Below are positions 23,063-36,100 of a stretch of DNA of 64,000 bases, piece after piece (positions within the stretch are counted from its first letter, which is position 1; every line of letters begins with the position of its first letter). This DNA comes from Apostichopus japonicus (taxonomy: Eukaryota > Echinodermata > Holothuroidea > Aspidochirotida > Stichopodidae), in assembly GCF_037975245.1 (NCBI RefSeq), contig NC_092574.1, positions 8,558,213-8,622,212 on the forward strand. The letters run 5' to 3'. The translations under genes were made by a program, and so were the position numbers. The notes below the pieces were generated by a model, which worked only from the letters and a program-made list of their open reading frames with translations, ran no database searches and had not been told where the DNA came from.

Positions 23063-26000
23063 ACTTTGGAAGTTTATTCTCCGTGCCTTGTTTAATGGTT
23101 AAGAATCTAACATGTCCCAAATCATTTGACCTCCTCTCCTCCCGAATTCAAAACATTGAATTTAACAGCTGTCTGGTAGCAAGTTTTATCTACTGTAAAC
23201 ATCCATGCGTAATTTCGTCATTGTTTTGACATCGTTTTTGCGATTCTCTTTGATCACATACTCTTGACTCAGAACTCAAGCAGCTACTCACTATTGAAAA
23301 TGTTGGCCATACCATCCTTTGCAATGTGTGGTGTTGCCTCTTCCCCACCCCACCCCTCCAGACCCCCCCACTTAGACTTAAACTGATGACAAACCTGTCT
23401 CAGGGCACTTATAAGTCAATGTATTTCCCCCGCCCCTCTCCCTGTTAGAAACTTCAAGAGGAGGAGGAGGAGAAGGAGAAGGAGAAATATAAGGAGGTTT
23501 TCCAAGGAGAAGCGGAATGAGAATAAAATCGCCACCCTTTATCAAACTTCCGCGAAAGTATTGTAATCGCCACAGCTTATTATGTCCGTTCACAGTTTAC
23601 TTGAATCATCCTAAAATATTTGGTAATCTCAATACACATGAGAGTAAGAGCATTTAGGTCAGTATACTTTCGAGAAGAAATAAAAGTTGATACTTTTTTT
23701 TTTAATTGTTCCAATTCCTGATCATGGTATTTTTTGATCTGAGAGTTTTACATTTATCAGTTTCTATGTTTTATAGACAGATTTAATAAACCTATATACA
23801 GAGAGTATTACAAGATAAAATTTGCAATCGCTTATCCTAACCCACCCTCATATTACTTAGTTACAGCTAACGAGGGTTAATATATGTTTATTTAATTATT
23901 CCATTCCGTGGATTCAAAACATATCGTCTCCTAAGATATATTTATGAATCACAAGTAAGTAACATCGAACATCCTACTACTATAATCTAGCACTAATGTT
24001 GCCTTATAATCGAATCATATCAATTCCTTCACCCCCCAAAACGACACTAAAAAGTACTGCAATATATGCTCTTTGAAGGATTAAGTGTGACTCATCGCTC
24101 CCATACGTGAGCGCTGTGGATCAACGCGGTCAGGAAGATTAGACTGATCCATTCTGTTGCGGGTTTTTTTTATATTGCTGTGACGCCAACTATTGCATTC
24201 TCAATGTATATGGGAATTTGGGTGAAAAAAACTACCAACAAATGTGTTTTAAAACTAATTTTGAGTTCTTAATAGTACAATAACAAATTTTAATACAATT
24301 ACACATAAACGATTAAACAGTGCGTAGTTACAGTCCCCTATACTAGGCGCTACCACGCGGGCGTCTACGATAGTGTCTCTCGAGGTTGGGCTAGAAGGTC
24401 GATATTTTCTAACGAAGACTCTCATTTGTTACCCCTAGGTCCGATTGAAAACTTGAACCAATCACAATAATTTTTATATGTACAGAATCTGTCACTCATT
24501 TTTAATGCATATTCAATTTAGACAAAGAGGAGGGCCAGTGTTATAGTAACACAATTGAACTTTCAAAAATGGGAGTTTCAAAAGCCACACGACGCCACAT
24601 GTTGCCTTGTGTGTTTTACGTGTGACTTTTGGTTTTCAAAAGTTACGTATTTTTACATTTTTTAACCCCCAAAGTCCGATTGTGCCATGCTAAATAGAAA
24701 CTAGGAAACAACAGAGATATGAAGAGATTTATTCCACCTTTCTAAAGATGTTTTAGACAAAGTGTAATGAAATGAGGAAAGAACTGTTATCAGTGAAGAA
24801 AAACATGGCCTAACAGTAAGTCAACGAGGGGTGTGGGTAGTAACTGTTTGTGACTTTCCGCAGCTGCACAAGGAAGAGCGCTAAGGAATTGATATGTACA
24901 TAATACGTACGGTACCTTTACTGATAAATAACAGGAAAGCAATACTCACCGGTAAAAAATGATATTAGTCACACGAGGTTTGTTTTAAGGATCATACAAC
25001 AAACGCTCGGCACGATTAGGTCGTCTTTTTGAGAAGCTGTGGTGATTTATTGACGATCGCGCAACTCTTATACATGTTCAACTTCAGCGTATAGCATATC
25101 ACACTTGTATTAACCAATCACATCACTTCTGTGTAGTATCTAAGGTTATGTATATATGTGGTACGAGCAATGCGTTAAGTAGGCCTATCGTGTATTTCAC
25201 CCGAGTAAACAACCATATGAATGCTATAGTTCTCAATAATAATAATACTTTAACGACAACAATGACTGACCTATTGATAACGGTGGTAGTGATTAGGCAG
25301 ATATTGACGAGTAAAAGGAAACACATATTAGGTTTAATTAAAGCCCGTATTGTACTTCATGCGTGATCATATCACAGAGCGTTGCACTCGATCTGCATGT
25401 CTTGTTGTGAAATTAGTAAATTTCAATAAACCTTCATTTCTGCTTGAAGGTTTTTCTGTCTTCGTAAATACTTTCGTGCCTTTGCTGTCAGTAGAGCAAT
25501 TGAAGCAGATATCCGTATATAACTTTTCTCGCTCAAAGGAGCTGCGTCATCTTTCCCCATCATACGTTTGTCTGTAATCTCTGTGATCTCGATAACGAAA
25601 CATTTCATGGGATCTTACATGTCGTTTGTTGATAAAGTAGATAGAAGTAGTAGAAGAAGTACCCTACAATTCTTGTGAGAGGTCAAAGGTCATTTCAGAA
25701 CAGTAGAAATCAAAGGGCACGACATATAATAGGTTCAAGAAACTTGGATTGCTCTGCTACTAAGTCTCTGCACGCATACCCTACGATAAGTAAAATTAAC
25801 CCATGAAATGAATGGTAAAGATCACTTGAGCTCAGCAAAGGTCATAGCCTGAAAAAAGATTGTTAACACAACATTTCAAGATGACAAATTTTTACAGCGT
25901 CTCCTTTTTTCCCTGCTGGCGGAGGTCCCTAAATGACAAAACTTTTGGTCGTCGCTTTCACAGTAACTTTTGGGAATTTATGAGACCCTCATTGACGACG

Positions 26001-27607
26001 TCACAAGTTACTCCTGGTAACTATGCACCACGTAAAGCAATTCGTGATGTCGCAGAACTGAATGTGTGAGGTTCGTCTGTATCGTCGTCTTTGAAGTCAC
26101 TTTACTGAGACGAGATATACTCGAAATGACAATCTCCACAGCCATCCTCTGGTATAGTCTATATACGAAAACTGGTGTCAGAAACAAAAACAAAGAAGAC
26201 ATACTCAACCGTTATGTCTTCAAATGCCATTAAAATAACCTGGATCAATGGAAACATGTCCAAGTCAGTCGATTTACTAAACCAAAGGGGACTGAGCTAC
26301 CCGGAGTTTCGAGGTAAACAAATGGAAGAATCCTACTATAGTGTCTCCATTGTTTCACCGGTGACATCAGAGTGAATAACGGCTAACGGTAGGCTATATC
26401 ATTTAAAGGGTGCATGTGAAGACCGTCGCGCAAAAAGAAACGTCTAATGCCGGTAATCTGACCTAGTTTCGAATGAGGTGTAACAGAAGTGTTGGACACA
26501 CACCATCGATCCCAGAAAATACACACCACAGCTTGCTACCGTCGGTAATTATACACTAGTGTACAGTCTGTACATACAGCTACGGTCATTACCTACAACA
26601 CAGTGTACATAGCAACGATGGACATCTCAGGTCTAGAGAAAAGATAACAAGGTATCAGGTTTCATGACTGTCTGCATTTTGTAGCGACACGATAAAAAAA
26701 TTTGACTTGCAAGCAACGGAAAGTTAACTTTTTTTCAGATGGCCGCACGCTTCAATGCCTTTAACGTTAGGTTAGTAGACCTTCACTTAAGCCAAACCGG
26801 ACTCCACACGTTCACCGCTGCTCATTCCACCGTATCAACAATGTGATCTTGTAACTTAAAGGATATCGATGTTGCAAATGTAAGCAGTAAGCACTGTGTT
26901 TTCTTTCTTTCAAATAACAGCCTACGCCGTGGTTATGCATGCCTGGGGGCCATTATAACGATCAGATCTAGCCTAGGCGTACGTATATTGGCCAGCCTAA
27001 CGTTTTCTTAAACCTTTTAAGGCACACATAAGTCTGTAACATTAATTAGAAGTATGTTTTACTCATTATCGAATTAAAGTTATTATTATCATTATTTTTT
27101 CGAGCATCTAACATAATTAACCAACATGTAAATCTACAATTTCCGCACTTTTTGTTGTTGTAAATCGTGTCATAACTAGAAAAGGCAAAGGTTAAGTTAC
27201 CAGATCAATATTTTGGCAGGAGCCAGATTCTCGTGAGCCATTCAAAATCGCTGCAGTGCAGTGGTGATGTGCGGAGTTTTCCGTGGATTTGGTATTTCAG
27301 TTTTTTTAACTTGCAATTGGGGAAAGGGGTTTGTTTCTGTTCTTCACTTGGTTTCAAAACAACTTTGTTCGTCATGGCTGCACTGCAGTTATGTCAAATG
27401 GGGTTCCTTTGCCTACTTCAGTATTGAGAAAGTTGTCAGATGCTGGGGCATACACTCTAGTCCGTCGGATTGGGACATATAATGGCGGTCCCGGCAGCAG
27501 AAATGGGATTGAATTCACACCTCTGCCTCGTTATCCTTTGAACACTTATCGAAGAGAGAAGGCTTGAAATAAGCCGGTGTTCATCTACGATCTCACACGG
27601 ATAGGGT
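23063..27607. repeat. Long noncoding body of repeat unit C
   Basis: Collinear with 6,051-9,706 of copy A apart from the 881-bp insertion at 24,016-24,896. It stops abruptly at the polymerase element, at a point equivalent to 9,706 in copy A. From 25,627 onward it is also the left outer arm of the giant palindrome and is repeated inverted at 39,611-41,590. Confidence 0.75.
24016..24896. mobile_element. 881-bp nonautonomous DNA-transposon-like insertion
   Basis: The inserted segment is absent from the matching positions in copies A (near 7,004) and D (near 46,945), which serve as empty sites. It begins CATATCAATTCCTT and ends with the exact reverse complement, a 14-bp terminal inverted repeat. 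The flanks CGAAT and TACAT join directly in the empty copies, so no target-site duplication is apparent. It contains no long open frame. The superfamily is unknown. Confidence 0.8.
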
Positions 27608-28551
27608 AGTATAGTATGCCCTTTTCGCACCCCTTTTGGAGGCGGAGGCGGAGGCGGGATGAGGTGGAAAATTTGGGGGCGTCCTTCATGTAGGGTTTCG
27701 GTGCTGACGCCCCATGAGAGGGGCGAACAATGCACTCAATCCTTTTATTATAGTTTTTATTTTTAACTTTGCTTTATCCTATTTAAGTATTAAAAAATAA
27801 TATAATAACAATAATAATAATAGCTTATTAAACTTCATGATTGTTAAAACAAAACAAACGCAAACAAAACAGGTGAAACAAAATGTTGGGATATTTTAAA
27901 CATTTATTTTCTTTTTAAAGAGTACTTTCAAGAAATTATTGAACATACAAAGTTCCAGTTATGTTTCAGAACAATTATTTTACAATGTGTCTGAAAGTTA
28001 TACATTAACAGGGAGAAAAATACCAGGCAACAGTGAAATGTATTACGCCAATACATTTTCGATTACAAAGTAAATGTGTCTTACAAGTAAAGTACCCGAT
28101 ATAGGTTAAAATCGTTGATATTCTATTGGTTTATACTTCCTAACCCGTTATCATACTTTATAAAATAGGTTTCCAGATAAAATTCAAAAGAGTACAGGAT
28201 GAGAAAACATTGGTTAATATTAAAAATCAAGGAGGAAAGTCACAAAATGGGGTAAATCATTTAAAATTTAAAACAAAACGTTTTTCAATCAACTATTAAT
28301 TATAATCACCATACATTAGCCATATAAAAGAGAAAATGTACACTAAGTTCATGTAAAAAATAATAATAATAAAAAATAAAAAAAATAAAAAACTTATAAC
28401 TGTATATATAGGAGTATTCTTAACATATAGATCGGTGAATAAATTTTCTTTGCAGCTATAGTGACACTATATGTAGAGTTATACAAAACACGCACAAGCA
28501 CACGAGACAGGAGAAAACAGTAAAATATTATTCCATACTGCATAATGTTCA

Positions 28552-31431
28552 CTAAATATCAAGATATGTAGTCGTAACACCGTCTTCTTGGACTTTTCTC
28601 TTCGGGTAAAAGTAAGTGAAGGCATCCTTTCTGAGCCTGTATGTATAAACGTGATTGTCTCTCACTCGAAAACCTTTATTTTCTCCAGTTTTTGGTTGTT
28701 TTGTTGTAAGAACCTCTTTATATATTTTCTCATCGATGCTATTTCTTTTTTTATTTACCCCTTTACAACTACATTTATCTCCCTTGACACCACCGAAACA
28801 GTTATACATTTTGCTGGATAAAGCAACAATACCATCACCTTGCCATTCTACTTTAAACAATCCAGGGGTTCGTTTATCAAACATTTTTTCTTCAGTATCA
28901 TCACGTGGAAACCATAAATGTTTTTCTGCGCGAAATGTTTCATTCATGTTCGGTTTCAAAATCTCCTCTAGACTGTTACCAGCGATGGAAATATACGCCG
29001 AATCAGTGTCCATTTCCACGTACTCCCATTTACTTACATCAAAATATTTACAGAGACAGTCGTAATAAAACTGTAACATGCGTAATTTGGCATACTGGTA
29101 GACAAACAAGCCAATTTGAATTGGAAGATCCATCTTAATACTACTTTTGGCTAGTTCTACTTCGTAACAATCATCAACGATGAAATTCAAATCTCGAAAA
29201 GCAGGTGAGTTGACCATTTTGGATGATGAACTAGCATCAGCCATTTTAACGTTTGTATGCCTTTCCCTGTTGGTAATAGTTTTACCGTAAGAAGAGTTGC
29301 CAATCAATTTCATGGTATCTGCTATGATAGCCTTTGATGGATCGCGGTCACCTGCTCGCCGAGCATTCGACACAGATTCACCAAAAGTACGAAAGCATGC
29401 TTGAGGGGTATATTCAATGACTTGGTAAATACGAGTAATTATTAAACCATGTTGAAGATACCACTTGATAAGAGGAGTTGCTAAAAGTATTTTGTTACCA
29501 AACATGCTACCTATAAGACTTCGTCTAGGTTTTTGCATTATTTTATTTTCCTCCGCAAATTGTTTCATATGTTCACCGATGTTTTCTCGGGAGATATTTG
29601 TGTTTTTGAAAATAGGACACATTTCGGCAAATATAGGTTTCAACTTATCAGGAACGTGAATGTCGCACTCAACAAACCCAAATAGTTGGTTATCCTGAAT
29701 AGCACGAATAATTTGATCTTCAGTCAATTTATTCTTAAACTCTAACGGACGATAAAGCGTACTCAAAAAATGCCTCAAATTTTGGTTATGTTTCTTCATT
29801 TCACGAAATTGACATTCCCATACTTCTTCATAGTTGTATCCTTGGTCTATTACATATTGTCGAATCTCTCTAGTATTTTCAAAGAGTGTCTTCATTGGCA
29901 CCCCAGTCTTTTCATTTACAGACTTTCCTCTAGTCGGATGACAATTATGTCCATGGTAATAACACCCATGAAACTGTAAAACGGTGTTTGTTTCTGCACA
30001 GTAACCGTCTACGGGAATTCGACGCAAGCCTATTCGCTTCTCAGAACAATTCATTGCGTGACGTATTTTTACGTCACTTACATAGGCCTTCCATTCTAAC
30101 CACTCGAAACTTATTGGTCTAGTTCGTGAGAGCTTAAACCCGTTATCTGATTTGCGTCTTGTAAAACTTCCAGTGGGCATATCCTGCATGATCGCCCAAA
30201 GATACAGTGCATTAGCATCATAACCGACAATTTTTTGGCAGACATGACTTGGGTTGTTACGAATAAATGTTTTTCCCTTTTCTTGATGTCTGTTAAAGAT
30301 GATTGAAGGTCCACCAACTAAACTTTCACGAAACGTGTAATACAAATCCTTATTTTGTTCATTAATTAATTGAAACGTTGGGTTGTTTGAAACCTTAAAT
30401 AAATGTTTCATTGTTAGCCCAGGAACTGATATCCCGTCCTTAAAGGCATCAATGCCCCTTTCTTTGTAGAACTCCGTCATCTTTTCTAATGCTTCAACGA
30501 AGGGTTCTACATCACGGTTATTGTACCATACAAGAAACTCTCGCATGGTTTTCATGTTTTCTCTTTTCCACACATTTTTACAAACTGTATAATCCTCCAC
30601 CGAGATATTACTTTGTTTTAAATCGCTGTAGAAAGTTTCATACGGTGGAAGCTGAGGGTAATCAAGTTTCTCTAAAGAAAACCATTCAAATGGGAAGAAT
30701 CCTTTTGTTTGTGAACATTCAAACGCTTTTAAGAAAGCATCATAACTAAACCCAGGAGCGAGATAATTTGTAATGTCGAGAAACATAAGATTATCTGTGC
30801 GCAGACACATGTAGTTATTGTTTCGCTTAATGACACAATTAATAGGATCATTTTTGATGAGATAAGGAAAGAAGAATTCTTTAATCAGGTTAATATCATA
30901 ACTACCGGAATTGAATCCTAACACGGGAATTTCGGATATCCAAGACGTTAACGAATCAAGAAGAATTTTAAGGTGATGTTGTTTGGGTCGGCCCTTACTC
31001 TTATATTTATCTTGAATTAAGTACCATTCATCTTGATCTTGCTTAATTTTATCTTCTACTGAGCGAATCAAATCACCAAAGGTTTCCTCTAACAATGCCT
31101 GACTATTTTCTGCAATTCGGGATAGATACTCAACTACATTCTGAATCAAATCATGTGGCCCTTCATTTGAAATAAAACAACGAGGTCGAAGAAACCCAGG
31201 AACATTGCTACAAACACTTGCACTTAAAGGAACATGTTTAGCCTCCCATGTCAACTTATCAGTTGCTCTAAAACCCTCCACCTGAGATTCAAAGTAACAC
31301 TCGAAATCGAACACAGCTCTGTATGGATGGTAACGTAATTTCTCTGGTACAGCGAAACCTAACCGGTATAAATTTACCGGTAGACAATCAATTGATGATT
31401 TTTTTCGTGGTAAGCAATGTATCATTTCCAT
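28552..31431 (-). pseudogene. N-terminally truncated protein-primed family B DNA polymerase
   Basis: An open frame of 959 codons whose residues from 25 on (GFAVPEK...) duplicate the C-terminal about 935 residues of the full polymerase at 33,165-37,511. It keeps the exonuclease motifs (FDFECYFE; FNSGSYDIN), polymerase motif A (YDANALY), motif B (GNSSYGK) and motif C (MDTDSAY). It lacks the two C2H2 fingers and the rest of the N-terminal region. The first 24 codons are not homologous; they come from reading through the 59-bp inverted repeat at 31,359-31,540. I saw two amino-acid differences from the full copy: Tyr for Phe before DVSK, and Asn for Tyr in the KMYxCF segment. It is formally open, but no native promoter or start is left, so I call it a truncated duplicate. 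Confidence 0.85.
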
Positions 31432-31540
31432 TCCACGGGGTAACGATGAACTTTGTTGCGCTCGAGCTCTAGTGACAGCCCTTGCTTACCACGAAAAAAA
31501 TCATCAATTGATTGTCTACCGGTAAATTTATACCGGTTAG
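31359..31540. repeat. Perfect 59-bp inverted repeat with 64-nt spacer
   Basis: Positions 31,359-31,417 are the exact reverse complement of 31,482-31,540 (ends CTAACCGGTATAAATTTACC and its complement; 7-nt T and A runs in the middle match). The spacer is 31,418-31,481. The outer edge of the left arm coincides with the breakpoint where homology to 34,704 in the full polymerase begins, with AGGTTT shared at the junction. It would form a long hairpin and marks the inner end of the palindrome's left arm. Confidence 0.95.
31361..31525 (+). pseudogene. Relic of a second polymerase-type N-terminal region
   Basis: A 54-codon frame runs across the inverted repeat and spacer. The spacer part reads CIISIPRGNDELCCARALVT, which fits the N-x-D-x-LCCARA signature found ahead of the exonuclease domain in many animal Maverick/adintovirus-type polymerases. 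The full polymerase nearby has a different version (NNDNMCLFRC, residues 339-348), so this relic comes from another gene or lineage. No start codon, zinc finger or downstream exonuclease domain is attached. Because the two arms are copies of each other, the sequence cannot tell which side of the spacer is original. Family assignment is from memory of the motif. Confidence 0.5.
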
Positions 31541-31562
31541 ACCTACCCCCACCTGAAGGCAT
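31422..31562 (-). CDS. 46-aa open frame with PIP-box-like motif, through the inverted repeat
   Basis: Starts with ATG at 31,562 (MPSGGGRSN...) and reads the right arm of the inverted repeat as GRQSIDDFFRGK before entering the antisense of the spacer and stopping at 31,422. The RQSIDDFF stretch resembles a PCNA-interacting peptide (consensus Q-x-x-h-x-x-a-a), with Arg at the Gln position. The first about 28 codons may be the true start of the relic polymerase gene (the plus-strand frame carries the same peptide in the left arm). As it stands the frame is a product of inversion. Expression is unknown. Confidence 0.2.
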   Translation of the reverse strand: MPSGGGRSNRYKFTGRQSIDDFFRGKQGLSLELERNKVHRYPVEWK

Positions 31563-33164
31563 TTTCAAATGGATCAAATTCAGCCTAAATGTGGGCCTGG
31601 TTTGATTTGTACGAGTCTATCTTCATGTATTGTTTATTCCCTTAAAGCAGTGAGTACGTTCTCATTCTACTCAATAAACGTGTTCACAATATGTGCACTG
31701 GCTCTCTACTTTGTTCACAGTGTGCTCATTTACTCTTTGAGTCACTCGTTTGTGTTCACAGGCTCATCACAAGAAACAAGTGCAATTTACAGTATTCTAT
31801 TCTCTGCAAAATCCCATTACGTCATCGATCTTTGCTTTTTCACTCATTAATTCATCAAGAATGATAAGGATGTAGCAGTCTTACCATAACCACCAGAAAA
31901 CCTGTTGTTTTTGGATATTATTTACCTCTCCGCTACAACTATAGTATATGTTTTATTATGGTGCGGTGAATCAGTCCTCCGTTTCCCGATTATGCATGTA
32001 AAATTTAGTTTACTTTCGAATGACTATATATATATATTTATATATAAGTTCGTTTTATCCGTTAACATATTTTCTTGAATTTTAGGTCTGATAACTTAGC
32101 CTGAGTTTTCCTACTCAGTTGTCTCGGCAGCAAGAAAAGTTAAACCTTCACCCTTCCTAGTACTGTAGGTGTACTGTATCATGGACAGATGAACAATACA
32201 ACCAGTCAGTAGATTAAGGCCTTCAATCAATAGTCATCTATTGTGTACCCTTGCTGGGATATAATCTCTCTAGTAAAGAAACAACTCCTTCGGTATTCAG
32301 CGTTACTAGCACGGCGCGGCAGGCTATCGTACTTGTTTTGTGTAAGTTAGCTTACAGAATGATAGTAAGTAGACCTACTTTTAAGTACAACGATTGTAAA
32401 ATTGTGGTAGATAAGGTTATTTCTTTTCTTTTAACGTTGGGACGAGAATTCCTATAAAATTAAAAAGGAATATAGATTGTGGAGTTTAAAGTATATCGAT
32501 ACCTGATACTTTACTACAAACTTATTAGGTGACTTTGGTTACAGGTAAGTATATGTGTAGAAGTTGATAACACACTGTTGTAAGACACATGGGTCTATCG
32601 TGGGGACAGAAATAAAATCATTGTTAACGTTTTATGGTCCAACAACCTCAGTTACTGTATTGTCTTTGTCGAAATCACTTCTTGTGATAAAACGGCAGTT
32701 ATGTGGGGAACCTTACGAAGTGATATATATATATATATACTATACTAACTGTAGCGGTGTTTGTGTCCGAAAATGTTATTTCATATATTTTCTACAACCT
32801 CAAATGAAGTTTTTCTTATTTCGAAATGTTTTAAACGCTCTCTAGCTTAATCTACTTATTTCGTTACCTTGTTGAATAATGCAGACGAAGGAAACAATAT
32901 ATATAAAGAGATTAATACGTTGTTCCTTACATCGGCATTGTGAGTATTTATTGTCTCCCCAACTTGTGAAATTTATGAGGGTGCTCTGAATCACCGACCC
33001 CCTTAGAAGTTAACATGTTCAGACTTGTTTATCAAGGAGGGTGTTACGTAACCGTCACTGCTGCTCAATGAACCGTTACGCTTGATTCAAGCTCATATAG
33101 TCTTTGTATTGAGCCAAGGTTTCTCATTTACTATTTGAAACTTGAAAGAGAAAGGTCAGCATAC
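31541..33164. other. Centre of palindrome upstream of the full polymerase
   Basis: 1.6 kb of single-copy AT-rich DNA. It has no open frame with a recognisable domain. TATATATATA stretches occur near 32,025-32,045 and 32,723-32,738, and one or both could belong to a promoter of the polymerase gene, but nothing fixes a start site. The missing natural end of the element may lie here. Confidence 0.45.
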
Positions 33165-36100
33165 ATGTTAGGTAGCACAATGTCATATCAGTGTAAAACA
33201 TGCGGAAAGGTTTTCGCTCGTCAAGATATTTTAAAACGTCATGTTGAAACTGTCCATATCAAAGGGGCAAACTTACAATGCAGAATTTGTTTTAAACAAT
33301 ATTCTCGAAAGGATAACCTCCTTCGCCACTTGAAATATCATGCCACGGAGGCAAGAAATGGTCAGAACACCGTAACAACAGATGTTACTAGAACAGTTTC
33401 TACACAAAAGGATATTGCTCCAGCGCAAACCCCGTCTACCTCGGTAACGGGGAGAGATGCAAACGGAACATATACTTCAATCCAGGAAACTAGCGGTAAA
33501 CGAATAGCTGAAAGTGATGATCAAGTTAGATCACAATCTTTAAAACGAATGAAAACATCAGAAGTATCTAACTCTGTGTCATGTGAAGATCTAGTCGAAG
33601 TACCAGCCAACGTTGACGAATTTGTCTCTACTTTCCATATTCCAGAAAGGACTGATTGTTCACATGAAGACGTTCTGCGGTTGTACAAGAAACATTGGAA
33701 CGATATCCGCACTAAATTTCGCAGGCAAAATAAACTAAGGGATGTGTACAACTATCGATTGAGCAAAACTTCTCGAGAAAAGTTGATCCATCACACAGAT
33801 ATGATTTTTGATGATCAAAAATATGTTTTCAAGATTAATGTTGGATTGGGGTTCTTTCTTCGTAATGTCGAAACGTGTGAACTTCGTTATTACTACGCTT
33901 CGAATAATTCTAAGCTGTTCAAAGAACCCTTCCAGATCACAAACAAGCTGACACTTGAACATTTCACCGAAGCTCTTCTTGCACAGGATCTACTCGAACA
34001 TGCACGGTTACAAAGACCAAATTCGAAATGGGTGATAGAAACAGTTACTAACGTAACTTACTTTGTCTATAAGGTACTTGACCACCCGATCGGATGTGTT
34101 ACAGTTGAAGTTCCGGACTATGTAAAGGACAACAAAGCTATCGTTAACCTCGAGAAGAATCTTCATACCGGTGAACCAAACAATGATAACATGTGTTTGT
34201 TCAGATGTCTGGCGCTATTTCGTGGATCTAATCCAAAATCCCTGGAAAAAGAAACCCATAGAATGTATCGTCTTTACTCACACGGACAGGATCCGAGAAG
34301 CTTCGACGGGGTACGGATGAAAGAACTCACTCGGTTCGAAGACAGCTTCAACGTGAACATCGTTGTTTATGAATTAAACAAACAGGAAACAGAAAATGGT
34401 GATTCAACGGCATATCTCCTTGTTAACTCCAGTATTCTTCATGTAGCACAATTGGTAAGGCGTTCCTTGGAGAAATTTAAGGATACAATGTATGTTAACT
34501 TAATTGGTAATCATTTTTCGTATATTTCTGATATCAATATGTATTCTAAAACGTATATGTGTCGTAAATGTCAAAAATTATGGAAAGAGAGCAAGGCTCT
34601 TATCAGACATGAAACAAAATGTGAGGGTAAAGGTTCAAAGCATAAGTTCCCTGGTGGAGTTTTCCAATTACAGAGAACCGTTTTTGAGCAGTTAGAAGAC
34701 GAAGGTTTCGCTGTACCAGAGAAATTACGTTACCATCCATACAGAGCTGTGTTCGATTTCGAGTGTTACTTTGAATCTCAGGTGGAGGGTTTTAGAGCAA
34801 CTGATAAGTTGACATGGGAGGCTAAACATGTTCCTTTAAGTGCAAGTGTTTGTAGCAATGTTCCTGGGTTTCTTCGACCTCGTTGTTTTATTTCAAATGA
34901 AGGGCCACATGATTTGATTCAGAATGTAGTTGAGTATCTATCCCGAATTGCAGAAAATAGTCAGGCATTGTTAGAGGAAACCTTTGGTGATTTGATTCGC
35001 TCAGTAGAAGATAAAATTAAGCAAGATCAAGATGAATGGTACTTAATTCAAGATAAATATAAGAGTAAGGGCCGACCCAAACAACATCACCTTAAAATTC
35101 TTCTTGATTCGTTAACGTCTTGGATATCCGAAATTCCCGTGTTAGGATTCAATTCCGGTAGTTATGATATTAACCTGATTAAAGAATTCTTCTTTCCTTA
35201 TCTCATCAAAAATGATCCTATTAATTGTGTCATTAAGCGAAACAATAACTACATGTGTCTGCGCACAGATAATCTTATGTTTCTCGACATTACAAATTAT
35301 CTCGCTCCTGGGTTTAGTTATGATGCTTTCTTAAAAGCGTTTGAATGTTCACAAACAAAAGGATTCTTCCCATTTGAATGGTTTTCTTTAGAGAAACTTG
35401 ATTACCCTCAGCTTCCACCGTATGAAACTTTCTACAGCGATTTAAAGCAAAGTAATATCTCGGTGGAGGATTATACAGTTTGTAAAAATGTGTGGAAAAG
35501 AGAAAACATGAAAACCATGCGAGAGTTTCTTGTATGGTACAATAACCGTGATGTAGAACCCTTCGTTGAAGCATTAGAAAAGATGACGGAGTTCTACAAA
35601 GAAAGGGGCATTGATGCCTTTAAGGACGGGATATCAGTTCCTGGGCTAACAATGAAACATTTATTTAAGGTTTCAAACAACCCAACGTTTCAATTAATTA
35701 ATGAACAAAATAAGGATTTGTATTACACGTTTCGTGAAAGTTTAGTTGGTGGACCTTCAATCATCTTTAACAGACATCAAGAAAAGGGAAAAACATTTAT
35801 TCGTAACAACCCAAGTCATGTCTGCCAAAAAATTGTCGGTTATGATGCTAATGCACTGTATCTTTGGGCGATCATGCAGGATATGCCCACTGGAAGTTTT
35901 ACAAGACGCAAATCAGATAACGGGTTTAAGCTCTCACGAACTAGACCAATAAGTTTCGAGTGGTTAGAATGGAAGGCCTATGTAAGTGACGTAAAAATAC
36001 GTCACGCAATGAATTGTTCTGAGAAGCGAATAGGCTTGCGTCGAATTCCCGTAGACGGTTACTGTGCAGAAACAAACACCGTTTTACAGTTTCATGGGTG

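Noticed and set aside
28588-31000. Several 64-136-codon open frames antisense to the polymerases (also mirrored at 35,314-37,475)
   Set aside because: They are shadow frames of a conserved coding sequence, identical in both arms only because the DNA is identical.
31860-31915. P-loop-like FSGGYGKTATS on the minus strand, possibly a packaging ATPase
   Set aside because: The frame is only about 22 codons between stops, the first Gly of GxxxxGKT is absent and there is no Walker B motif.
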